The position numbers were made by a program, and so were the translations under genes. Of a stretch of DNA of 64,000 nt, positions 44,191 through 54,006 are shown piece by piece. The first letter of the stretch is position 1, and each line of letters opens with the position of its first letter. The stretch lies in assembly GCA_035048815.1 (NCBI GenBank), contig JAUCBN010000005.1:13976517-14040516 (forward strand), read 5' to 3'. The notes under the pieces are model-generated. The model did not search any database, had not been told where the DNA came from, and worked only from the letters and a program-made list of their open reading frames with translations. This DNA comes from Abelmoschus esculentus. Lineage: Eukaryota > Streptophyta > Magnoliopsida > Malvales > Malvaceae.

Positions 44191-45099
44191 GTTTCCCTCC
44201 ATGAAGACACCAAAGTCCAATTCTACTCATATCCTTCTCGAAATCGGCACACAAGTGGACCATCATGAATTTGTCCAATGAAGAGTGTCATCTCTTTGTT
44301 TTGGTGCCCAAAACATGTTTCCTTCCATATTGGTCGGTTGTGTCTCTTGGAGAGGAAACATGTCCTTCCATTGTTGAGTTGTAGGTTGTAGGGTGAGCTA
44401 AGATGAGCTGGATGAACTAAGGTTGAGTTGGTTTGAGCTGAGCTAGCCAGCTGATTTAGCTAGCTGAAAGTTCACCATCTTTGAATGATGATTTGAGCTG
44501 AACGGCTAACCCCCTAGCTGAGTGAACTTATCCTTAGGGCCATAATACTCTCCTCAATCCATAAGAGTGGGTAGGAGCTGATCCGAATTCCATATGGATG
44601 GAAATTCACCATTTGTCGTTTTGAGCTCATTCTAGATTCGTGAACTGGAATGAAGCTAGCATCCACTTCATTGCGCTGCCTAGGAGTGTTTGGTACATTT
44701 TAGTGCTGATCAGAAGCTGGTAAGTGCCTCAAACAACGATTCTTTTTTTGAGCTCAAATGGTGCATTCGAGCTAAAACGGAGCTGGCCAATAGTCCCTTA
44801 AGCTGTGTTTAATATAACCTGTAAAGAAACAACTTAAACTAATAAGTATGATGTTACTAAACATGTGTTGAATATTAATAATGTATAATATAAGCTAGAT
44901 AAAGCTGTGGTGGTTCAATACCAATTACTAAGTTATCAATAGTAATATAAGGAAATAAACATTATGGGTATATAATATGAGATAGCAAGCGAATGTAGCA
45001 CATGACTTGAATAAATAAAGAGGATTAAGTAGAACACCCTGATTGCACTTGTGTGACATAGGGTATGTGTAGAATTTAAGTTTGGGCGTGCACATATCA
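44191..45099 (-). mobile_element. LTR-C copy, 3' part missing
   Basis: The right end is the LTR start (minus-strand TGATATGTGCACG at 45099). It is collinear with 9600-10499 and truncated on the left at S2. It abuts LINE sequence directly with no polypurine tract, so it is a truncated solo LTR that probably inserted into the LINE. Confidence 0.85.
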
Positions 45100-46490
45100 A
45101 TATCCCAATGTTTCCTAAAGAAACCACTTGGAAATATGTAATAAACTTCGAGGCTTTCCTCTAATCAATATCGCGAAAAGAAGTGGTAATTTCTTCTACT
45201 GTGAATTCCTTATTAAGGTCATTGTTCATGGTCTCAGTAATAATATTTGGAATGTTGTCCAAAATTAAAGATGCAATAGTAGGAGAGGAGGATGAGAAGA
45301 GACTCTGGAAGTAATCAATGGCAGTAGCCATGATATCTTTCATGTGCGTTTGTCAAATGTTCTCATTGTTGAAAGGCCCAGTAATATGGTTTTTTTGTCG
45401 GCGATTATTTTCTCTTGCATGGAAAAAGGAAGTATTTTTGCCACCATGTTCTAGCCAGGTGGTGCGGGCGCATTGTGCCCAATAGATTTCTTTCGCATTA
45501 AACAGGCTATCAAGATCACTTTTGGCAGATATAAAATTATTGATATTAGCATCTGAAAGTTGTCGCTTGAGGCACATATTTATAAAGTCAGTTAATTGGT
45601 TAATACGTTCATATGACTTGATACGTTTGTTTTCCAAGATTCTAGAAAATGCCCAATTTCATGAAGTTTAACAATGGTCGTGCTGGATGGGTTAGACCAA
45701 ATCTCTTTAGTCTGAGAAGAGACTTCTGGGTTATCAGCCCAACAATTCTCATAGCGGAAGAGGTTCCTAGAAGCTTTCGTTCTGATTGCATGGGAGGGCC
45801 TAGTGTCTATTAAGATGGGGCAGTGATCAGATCGGGCTTGAAAGAATGATGTAGCTTAGATGCTAGGAAAGACATTAAACCAAGAGGATTTAACAAGGAA
45901 CCTATCAATTCTTTCCATAATGGTTTCGGTATTAGGTCCAGATCTAGTCCAAGTGAACCATCCAGATTTTGGTTTACAATAGAAGAGATTATGTCTCATA
46001 AGACAATCTCTGAAATTATTAATTTATGATCATACCCGACGGATACTACCTTGGTTTTCATTATCGTGTAGGATTTCATTAAAGTCTCCCCCTAAGAGCC
46101 ATGGAAGAGAAGAAGCTGATTGTAATGTGTCCACTAGTTGCCAAGTTTTATGTTTGTTTTCCGTTTCAGGAAAACCATGTACACCAGAAAAATGGAATTG
46201 CAATTGGCCAAAATATATAATAACATCAATATGACGATCCGAGTAAGAAAGCAAATCAATAGTAGTCTTATTATTCCAAATATAGCAAGCCCCGTACAAG
46301 TGGGGCTGGATTCAACTAATGTACAACCTTGTATTCCTAGCTTAATCTTAATGTGATCAAGATTGTGTCTATTTAATCTAGTTTCGCAAAGAAATAAAAG
46401 ATCGGCATCATGCTTGTGGACAACACGTTGTAATGCATGAATTGCCTGGGCATTGCCAAGACTCTGACAGTTCCAGCATAATATTTTCAT
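45100..46490 (-). pseudogene. LINE (plant L1 type) ORF2, endonuclease and N-terminal part
   Basis: ORF2 starts MKILCWNCQSLGNAQAIHAL at 46490, the normal beginning of a plant L1 AP-type endonuclease. Other endonuclease landmarks are DLLFLCETRL (glutamate), LLGGDFNEIL (GDFN), the WFTW...ERIDRFL region and RSDHCPIL (SDH motif, about 45820). The region up to reverse transcriptase follows (SYERI to FHARENNRRQKNHI, 45353-45637; FQSLFSSSSP to EEITTSFRDID, 45161-45343). It ends near FFRKHWDI, where LTR-C is joined, so reverse transcriptase is absent. There are frameshifts near 46200, 46020 and 45640 and several stops. The endonuclease would nick target DNA to prime reverse transcription. Confidence 0.85.
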
Positions 46491-46906
46491 TTCCCTCGGC
46501 GTTGTTGATCATCGTCAACCTCCACTGGAGAGTTTTTTCCGCTGCTCATCCTAGCTTTCTTAAATGAAGATTTTGATGGAGGTCCGGGACATTTAGAACT
46601 ATATCCCTCATCATATGATGGAGTCTTTGTATAAAATTGAGTTAAAGTAGGAAAATCAAACTCATGCATACTTCGTTCTGATGGATTAGGTTCAAGAAAG
46701 TAGCATAACACCATATCATCTAAACTTCTCATGAAGAGCAAGAATTTAAAATAACACGTAGACTTGTTTCGTAAGAATACACCATAAAAGGTGTTGGACA
46801 GACCCCTACCCAAGGGTTGAAAATATATATGCCAATCTTCGATTTGGTAGACTTCAAGGGATTGAGAAGATACACAATGAGCTGTGTTTAATAGGATACC
46901 TAGCAC
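46487..46906 (-). CDS. Upstream LINE ORF end, overlapping ORF2 start by ATGA
   Basis: This open frame of 139 codons ends KNSPVEVDDDQQRRGK with a TGA that overlaps the ORF2 ATG as ATGA (46490-46487). In non-LTR elements the ORF before the endonuclease is the RNA-binding ORF1. Here I see no zinc knuckle or RRM, only a serine/lysine-rich C-terminus (SKSSFKKARMSSGKNS) after a hydrophobic section. The start is unclear, because the frame may be only the C-terminal part of ORF1. The position and stop-start overlap are the main support. Confidence 0.4.
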   Translation of the reverse strand: MLGILLNTAHCVSSQSLEVYQIEDWHIYFQPLGRGLSNTFYGVFLRNKSTCYFKFLLFMRSLDDMVLCYFLEPNPSERSMHEFDFPTLTQFYTKTPSYDEGYSSKCPGPPSKSSFKKARMSSGKNSPVEVDDDQQRRGK

Positions 46907-49690
46907 GTGTAGTACAATAAAAGGATTAAATTGAGAGTAAATAGGAGTCCTAGTTGTAAATAGAATAGAAGACTTATTGTGGTGAACAAGATAATAGCTA
47001 GTTATAGAATAAAAAGCTTGATGTTCAATTGATATGAAATATCAAATATTGATAAAGTTTTTGGATCTAAAGATCCCTGACGACAAGGCGAAAACCAGCC
47101 CCAAATCAGTCGACAATGGTGGTGATACCAAGTAAAAATACGGGTCTTAGAAGCAACCCTCGATCCTTAATGTCAAAAGCTTGAAAAAAAGAGTAAAATA
47201 GAGCAAGTAATAACATTTCGAGATATGAGATCATCCAAGGAAACGTAAGAAAAAGAGTTGTTACTTCAAAAAATTGTTTGGTTGATAATAATACACCAGA
47301 GATGGATTTAGAAAATTCCCACTGAAAGGGTGGTATATTTATGAATTTAGAAAAGCATACACCATGAAAGGTGTTGGAAAGAACCCGTGGAAGGGTTGGT
47401 AGACACATAACAAAAACAAACATAATGGGAATAATTTGATAATACCATTGTAGAGAATATACTAATTTCGAGGAAACAAACATCAATAATAAAGGTAGCA
47501 AAACTTTTGGAAGTAGAGGTCTTACTGAGTAAGAGAGATTACCAAAGACCAAATGAGAGGCAAGGCACCAATCTTGAAGAAAGATTAGAGGAAAAAACCG
47601 TGGAAAAAATAGAATCAAAATTAGTAAAACGAGAATAAAAGGGAGGAACATGACATAAAGAATAGGATAAAAGGAGTACATAGCATTTAAGAAACCATGG
47701 AAAAAGAGAAGACTCAATGAAAAAGAGCCAAACGAAACCTTTGGTGCAAACATGGAGCAAAACGAGGTATGTAAAAAGGTGTTGGATGGATCCCTAGTTA
47801 AGGGTGGTATATTCAAAAAATTAAACAAGGTGTTATAAAACAGATAATAGTCCAAAATGTACAGAAAGGAGAAACATGATCTAAAAAGAATTAAGCTGAA
47901 TTGAGGTATGTAAAAAGAAAATAAATACATATAATAGTAAAAACTTATGTTCAAACCAAAATAATTTACCTGTCGATGGAGACAGAGCCAGCAAAACCAC
48001 GTCCAGTTTCAGTTATCGCTAGAGAAAAAAGACATGAATTGGAGGTACGTATTCTTGGAGTAGGTTTTGATTGCTTGAATCTGCCAAAATTGAACCAATT
48101 CAACAAGAGATGGGACTGGACCGAAAAAGATCCAATCAGGACTTGTGAATGTGATTGAGTCCTTTATCTCGGTTCTTCCAAAATAGGACATACCAGAAAA
48201 TCTATCGAGATTATAGAGACGTGGACGTACACACCAAAGCACTGTGCAATCAACCTGGAGGCGGTTGTTGCACGACAAAACGTGAACTTGTTGAGAAATA
48301 CATGCCAGAACGTGTTGAAGACAAGGTTCAACGTCGGTAAATTACTCATGGTTAAGTGTAGAAGAATGTGTCGCCAAAACAAAAACACCAAACTCATAGG
48401 TGTGATGGAGAGAGATCCAGAACAGACGTACGAGCATGGATCGTTGATAAAGAAAACCAACAAAACCCCTTGTAAAGAAAAAACAAAAGCCATAAAATCT
48501 AACACGCAAAAACCTGAAACATTTGTTTAAAAAGAAGCTAACCTGGAGACATAGATATGTTGGACCGATAGCCAATCCATAATCTTGTTTGTAACCATAT
48601 CGTATGATCGGTGAATCGATGAGATCGACAAAAATGATCTCCTGGTGATTTAGATATGTAGGACCGATAGACAATCCATAATCTTGTTTAGTATCGATGA
48701 AAACGATATCCTGGAGACGTAGATATGTTGGACTGATAGCCAATCCAAAATCTTGTACATAACTATATCGTGTGATCGGAGTATCGATGAGATCAACACA
48801 GGCGACCTCCTGTAGACTAAAAAAGTCAATAAAGTTGTTTCAGAACCCAAATATAAATTTCCGATCTAAGGGCCACATAAAATAGGGAACCAAAGTTGTG
48901 GTTCCATATGAAAAATAATGGATGGAGTTCATGGGAATTAAGGAATGATAATAATAAAAAGATTAAGGGGAACAACAATGTTCTGTTCATGCCGAAGTAA
49001 AATTCTATCCAAGAATGCTTACTAAAATGGAAAAAGTCTGGTTAGGTTGAGACAATACTGAGGCATACAGCATTGGATTGTAACTTGCTTGATTCGCCTC
49101 TGCAACTAAGATCTCTAAGAAAGGAAACAACCAATAAAGGAGATGGAATTGGCGAATACTCAAGGAATCTCCGGATCTCTTACCTGAGAGGCAGCTGGAT
49201 GTTATATTGATGAAGATTATTACATCATATATGATGTTATATTGATCCCTTCTCAAGGGTGGTAATTGTGTAGCAATGACCCGGTCTAAAGACCAAGTAA
49301 AACTTTCATAAAATATAATTAATAAAACCCAACCTATCTCACTGGTTGTTTCTTTCAAGTCTGCCATGGTGATTGGAGAAGACGAGCGACATTGTTGGCG
49401 GAGGCATGGCAAAGATCCATACCAACAGTGATGTTGATGACCACCAGAAAACATAGCGTTTTAAAGGGAAGGATTCACAATGAAATAGTAAAGCGAAAGA
49501 ATGAGAAAAATCACAAGAAAATACCTTGTAGAGTTTGAGACGGGTGTTGTTTCTTCCTCTCCCAGCAGCGGAGATGGTGAAAAGTGGCTGATCAAGGGAG
49601 AGGAGGATCGGTGGAGAGGGACGATGGAGGCGGTAGATGACATGAAAGGGAAGAGAGGGTGAGAGAGGGAGGAAAGAGGAGAGAAAAAAC
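46907..49690 (-). other. Upstream region of the LINE, including block X copy 2 (47831-49690)
   Basis: There is no recognisable domain. A 282-codon frame (47106-47954) is very hydrophobic and T-rich, and I do not trust it as a gene. A degenerate motif with CCACCCTT or AAGGGTGG next to GTGTTGGA recurs near 46790, 47320, 47375, 47785 and 49250. From 47831 the sequence is the second copy of block X, with the same splice-like signals (donor-like CAGGTAAGAG near 49185, acceptor-like CTACAG near 48815) and the GATATGTTGGACCGATAG units (48540-48830). The minus-strand start is a CT-rich stretch adjoining S1. It may be the LINE 5' region or a captured host-gene fragment. Confidence 0.5.
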
Positions 49691-49975
49691 AATATTCCGT
49701 TTAATCCGTTCGAATTTTAACCGAGTAAAAAACTGAAAATTTTAAATTAATCTATATAATTTTGTTCAAAAGCCATAATTAACTATTTGAACTCATAAAA
49801 TTTGGTTTAATAACATTTGGTTGTCGTTCTGTTGCGATTAAAACGTGCTTGTCTAAATGGGCTTTATAGAGAATCCGTTTGAATTTTAACTGAGTAAAAA
49901 GCTGAAAATTTGAGATTAATCTGTATAATTTTGTTCAAAAGCCCATAATTAACAATTTAAAATCATAGTTTTATA
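49691..49975. repeat. Satellite S1 fragment (about 1.7 monomers)
   Basis: It begins CCGTTTAATCCGTTCGAATTTTAACC right after block X, as at 43365, and ends within a monomer at CAATTTAAAATCATAG, where LTR-B takes over. It carries type B/C features (AAAAAGCTGAAAATTTGAG). Confidence 0.9.
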
Positions 49976-51380
49976 ACCACATTGATTAAAAGTTTTAGCT
50001 TAGTTCTAAACTCATGTAATTATTTTCATTATTATGTTTTTTCATAGGACTTACCTACAGCTCAAGGAGTAAATAGTAGCTCAGTGTCAGCTTAGTAAGC
50101 TCAAAAGAAGCTAAACGGAAGACAATGCTAGAAACACAAGGAGCCAACTTCAGAATAGCTTGGAAATGCATGGAACACTCCTACAGTACTCAAAGGACTA
50201 AAGGATAGCTCCATGTCATCTCAGAAATCCCATACGAGCTCAAATGAAGCATAATTCAAAATGAGGCCTTAAAAGATTCGGATTAACTCCAAAACACTCC
50301 TCAGACTAGAAGAGAGAGTATCAGGAAGCTAATGGACCACCTCACTTTGCTAAAGGCAGCTCGGATTAGCTTCTTTCAGCTTCAAACTTTAGCTAAGTCT
50401 TTCAGCTAGATAGCTCAGTTCAATCTAGCTCACTCCCAGCTCGATTAGATCACCTCAACTCTAGCTATCACTCCCAGCTCAACACCCAAAGGCCACCTAC
50501 CCTTCACCAAGCATCATGTCTGTCCATTATCCACATTAGGCGCCAAGATCATGGAGGGAAAGGAAGTGGGAGCCAAAACAAAGAGATAGCACTTTTCATT
50601 GGACAAATTCATAATGGTCCACTTGTTTTCCATTTTCGAGAAGGATAAAAGCAGAACTGAGTTTAGGTGTCTTCTTGAAAGTTGTTCCAACGCATGTTGA
50701 ATCGCATCAATCCAATTTCGGGAGCTTGACATATGGCCAAATTACTGAAGATAGTGCAGGCTGGACCGAGAAGTTACATCTTTTCGAATAGTTTTGGAGG
50801 GAGAGACCATTCAAATGAATGGTTATCCGAATAGTTAAAGGCCATTTCGGCCAAAACCCTTAGAAAATTATAAATAGGACTTGGATTTCATTTTGTAAAG
50901 ACACCATTGTGATTATATAAAATTACTTATGAGATTTTTTCTCTCGTTTAGTTCTTAGAACTTTATCGACATATCAAGTACTTTTATACTTGTGGCGTCA
51001 ACCCTTTTCTATCCATCTTGATACTTTGGGTTCTTTTAGCTTAATATACTAAAAGGGTCAAAGTCCGTTTACCACCACCCCTTAAAGATCGATATAAGGT
51101 TCAGGATTATGTTTTCTTTAAGATACTATTTCCATTTCACCATTCCATACATTTCCTCTCATTCCATTCATCATTGTCAATCCTTTTTCATCCCCACAAA
51201 ATTTCTGAAACATCCATTCACCCTTATCAATGCCACACATCCTTCCGCTTCCATATCAGTCCCCTAAACTATTCCTTTCATTCATTTCACCTATTCCTTT
51301 CATTCCTTATCCTTAATTCTTTATTTTGCAGCCACTTCTTGCGAGAGACTTGCATCCTTCCTAGGTCCTACAATCAAAGT
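49976..51380 (+). mobile_element. LTR-B copy, truncated at both ends
   Basis: Collinear with the LTR-B at 19500-22812 without the nested LTR-A. It reads straight through the site where LTR-A inserted elsewhere (GACAATGCTAGAAACACAAGG near 50125, the empty site). It lacks the last ~45 bases. A TATA-like box TATAAATAGG lies at about 50869-50878, and the shared core at 50698-50770. Confidence 0.8.
50868..50878 (+). promoter_or_regulatory. TATA-like box of LTR-B
   Basis: TTATAAATAGG precedes the sequence corresponding to the start of the transcribed region. The copy at 22225 has TTTAAATAGG, and that at 33462 is CCTATAAATTGG on the minus strand. Confidence 0.45.
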
Positions 51381-51490
51381 GTACCCTTCACTTCGAGTGC
51401 ATATCATAATGAACGGTCCCTCTCTTTAAGCATATAACGTGATTGATGAACGGTCGTTGTGCATATGTGGCGATGAATGACCACTCTCTT
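51381..51490. repeat. Satellite S2, short block
   Basis: About one trimer, with a diverged unit (GGTCGTTGTGCATATGTGGCG). The last five bases CTCTT are the left target duplication of the LTR-D element. Confidence 0.85.
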
Positions 51491-51684
51491 TGATAAGAGG
51501 GCTCCTTGTTGAGGACGCCTTCTTGATTGTTTCGGATCTAGGATTGAAGTAAGATGTCTCCTGCAATAAGCATGGCTGCAAATTGGTGTTTAAAAGGGCT
51601 GAAAAATTTAGGTAGACAGAATGTAGAAGATGAAGGCTCGGAGAAGTTGACAATGGTGGAACGTTGAAAGTATTGGTTTGGTTA
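51491..51684 (-). mobile_element. 3' LTR remnant of LTR-D
   Basis: 194 bp matching 52450-52643 with three substitutions. Its left border TGATAAGAGG (plus strand) is the LTR end. The rest of this LTR was removed in the deletion that fuses it to gag. Confidence 0.92.
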
Positions 51685-51732
51685 AACGTCGTTTTGTTGT
51701 TGATCATCACGATCTCCATTTGAACCTGCCAT
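51685..51732 (-). pseudogene. gag stub of the LTR-D element
   Basis: Sixteen codons MAGSNGDRDDQQQNDV remain from the ATG at 51732. They sit at the end of a leader homologous to the CRM-like leader, in the position of the CRM gag start. The frame continues by chance into the LTR remnant as NQTNTF and ends there. The protein is recognised as gag by position only. Confidence 0.6.
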
Positions 51733-52425
51733 TGTTAGTAAAGAACAAACAACACAAAATAAAATAAGGATAAATGGACCTCACAAAGTACACACACAAG
51801 ATCCTCACAAGTTCACTCCAAAGAAAAATAAAAATGGCACTCCAACACTCGTGTTTCACTCGGGAATACTTGAATGGCTCTTTTGATTCCCCTTCTGATC
51901 TCACACACACAAATGCCTTTTACCACTCCTTCTCTCGTTATAAGTTCTTTAGAGGACTAGCGTAGACTTTCTTCAAATCTGTCACAAGTGTTAGTCTTTA
52001 ACAACAACGGTTAGTGACAATCGAAATGTAAGGTTCTGTCCAAAACAAATTCGGTTAATGTTAAATGGAAAGAAAAGTGATGTAAAGTAAGGTAAAGGTT
52101 AGAAAGAAAGAAAAAGAAAAAAAAAAAAAATGGATTACTTACTACAAAGAAACACTTACTACTCTCCTTTCACCGAACAATCAATTCTTCATGCCCGGTT
52201 GATTATGGTAGTGTTTGATGCTGTAGAACACATTAAACTTGCATTTTCTTTCATCTTTTCAATACCATGAAGTGCTTTTCTTTCAACTATTGATATTCTG
52301 ATTTTTTTTTGAATTTTCGAAATTTTTTTTTTAACTAGAGTTGACTTTGACTTTTTTTTTTTTTTGACTTTTTTTTTTGTTTTTTGATTGTTTTTGCACT
52401 CACGAAGATGATTCTTACTTGTAAT
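51733..52425 (-). other. 5' leader of the LTR-D element
   Basis: An untranslated leader with minus-strand A-tracts separated by AAGTC (52290-52390) and a section homologous to the CRM-like leader (51840-51940). The T-rich plus strand near 52300-52395 is low complexity. No other coding sequence is seen. Confidence 0.75.
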
Positions 52426-52447
52426 CCAACCTAGGCTCTGATTACCA
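52426..52447 (-). promoter_or_regulatory. Primer-binding site of LTR-D, initiator tRNA-Met-like
   Basis: The minus strand reads TGGTAATCAGAGCCTAGGTT, two bases from the LTR end. It extends the match to plant initiator tRNA-Met (TGGTATCAGAGCCAGGTT), apart from an inserted A and a T. Confidence 0.8.
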
Positions 52448-52449
52448 CA

Positions 52450-54006
52450 TGATAAGAGGGCTCCTTGTTGAGGACGCCTTCTTGATTGTTTCGGATCTAG
52501 GATTGAAGTAAGATGTCTCCTGCAATAAGCATGGCTGCAAATTGGTGTTTAAAAGAGCTGGAAAATTTAGGTAGACAGAATGTAGAAGATGAAGGCTCGG
52601 AGAAGTTGACAATGGTGGAACGCTGAAAGTATTGGTTTGGTTATGGCTAGGATTGGTCTTTGGTGAGGTGAATGGTGAGAAATGAAGTTTCTGACAAGGT
52701 TGAAAAATAGGTTGCAAGGGATAGTACGAAAATGAAATAAAAACAAGGAAAAGAAATAAAATGAAACAAACTCCAAGGATGAACTCGAACAATCTGTTGA
52801 ACGAACCCGAACCTTATCTTGAACTTGCTTCAGACGGACTTGGACCCTTCGATTATCTACAACCGAGAACCCAAAGTATCAAAGGGGTTGACCACGCAAG
52901 CAACGAACTTGAGAAGTCAGAAAGTTCTCAAAAGAACCGAAATGAGAGAAATTCTCACAAAAGTAAATTTCATTCAAATTGTCTTGCTTTTTTTTACATT
53001 ACAAAGTATACATATATATAGGCTAGTACAAGGGAGTTGGCGCCTAGAATACTTGGCCAGAATTGAATTGGAAGTTTCAGATGAGTGGCTGAAATGTAAG
53101 CACAATTAACATGTGTTAATTATGTTAAATGTGGATGAGAAAACTACTCATCCTTATCCTTTGTGGCCGGCTGGTTTTGGAGGGAGGGAAGACTGAATTT
53201 CAAACATTTAACACATGTGTTTTATGTGTGAAATTCAAAGGAAATAACTCCTTGTCCTTATCTTACTTTGACGCCAACTTCAAGGAGGGAAATCTTGAAA
53301 TTTGAATCTGCCACATGCCATGCACATGCTTGGAAGGATGGTGGACGCCCCTCATGCTGGTCACATGACCATGACACACTCTCCCACGTGGAGGACACCT
53401 TTGAGCTATCCCGGGACTCACCAGCTTGAGTTGAGCTAGTAGAGCTGGAGTTGAGCTGAATGGAGCTGAGTTGAGCTGAATTCAGCTAGCTGAAGTGTTG
53501 AGGATTAGTTGAGCTGAAACGAGCTGCTAGAAATCCATTGAGCTTTTCCCGAGCTAAGGTGAAGTCCTTCATTTGGTACTCTTCCTTGTGCCTATGAGAA
53601 AACAAAAGTTATACCATCATAAGTATTGTAAACTTATTAAAGAAAGTTAAAACAAGCTGAAAAACATAGTTATCATATTGGAAAACATGTAACAAGCTAA
53701 AGAAACATGGTAAACATGATTATGAGCTTGTGTTCTTATTGAACTTATTGAAAACACACCTATTTACATGCTTAATAAACACAATACTAGCTTAAGTACT
53801 ATATAGTTACAAGATGTTACACATCAGTATGTAACATAGTGTAAAGTTTATTCTCTAAGGCATATGCATTATTAAGGGATTCTGAGACTTGTAAACATTT
53901 AAGAATAAGAACTTCCCTGAATTGCTTAGCCTTTGATCGAGTGATGGGTCCTGATGGTAAGACCTCCGGATCAGCTGTTTGAGCTAGTGTAGATGTGCTC
54001 ACATCA
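52450..54006 (-). mobile_element. 5' LTR of LTR-D
   Basis: 1557 bp with TG...CA ends. A TATA-like CCTATATATATG (minus strand) lies at 53011-53022. GAGCTGAGTTGAGCTGA repeats fall in 53420-53530. The LTR begins with an encoded polyprotein tail (see next entry). Confidence 0.88.
53817..54006 (-). pseudogene. LTR-D-encoded polyprotein tail
   Basis: From the LTR start the minus strand reads SDVSTSTLAQTADPEV, then LPSGPITRSKAKQFREV, then about 35 residues to a stop at 53817. The GPITRSKAK motif parallels GPMTRAKTK in LTR-A. In an intact element this would be the end of integrase. The upstream polyprotein is gone, so it is an orphan tail that now runs on from S2. Confidence 0.75.

Larger units (their letters stand above)
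51491..54006 (-). mobile_element. LTR-D element, internally deleted, with 5-bp target duplication
   Basis: A complete insertion footprint: CTCTT at 51486-51490 and again at 54007-54011, inside S2. Minus-strand order: 5' LTR (54006-52450, 1557 bp, TGATGTGAGCAC to CCTCTTATCA), primer-binding site, leader, the first 16 codons of gag, then the last 194 bp of the 3' LTR (51684-51491). A single deletion from inside gag to inside the 3' LTR removed the rest. The 194 shared LTR bases differ at three positions (about 1.5%), so the insertion is young. The leader resembles that of the CRM-like element. Confidence 0.92.

Noticed and set aside
47106..47954. 282-codon hydrophobic frame as a membrane protein
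   Set aside because: It is a T-rich strand of a repetitive, partly duplicated region, and the copy of this block at 41510-43364 does not preserve the frame.
52290..52395. LINE poly-A tail
   Set aside because: The T-runs are in the LTR-D leader next to its primer-binding site, and the same pattern is in the CRM-like leader.
53817..54006. End of a second, separate CRM-like element to the right of LTR-D
   Set aside because: The tail lies inside the LTR-D borders set by the CTCTT target duplication, so it is LTR-encoded and needs no second element.
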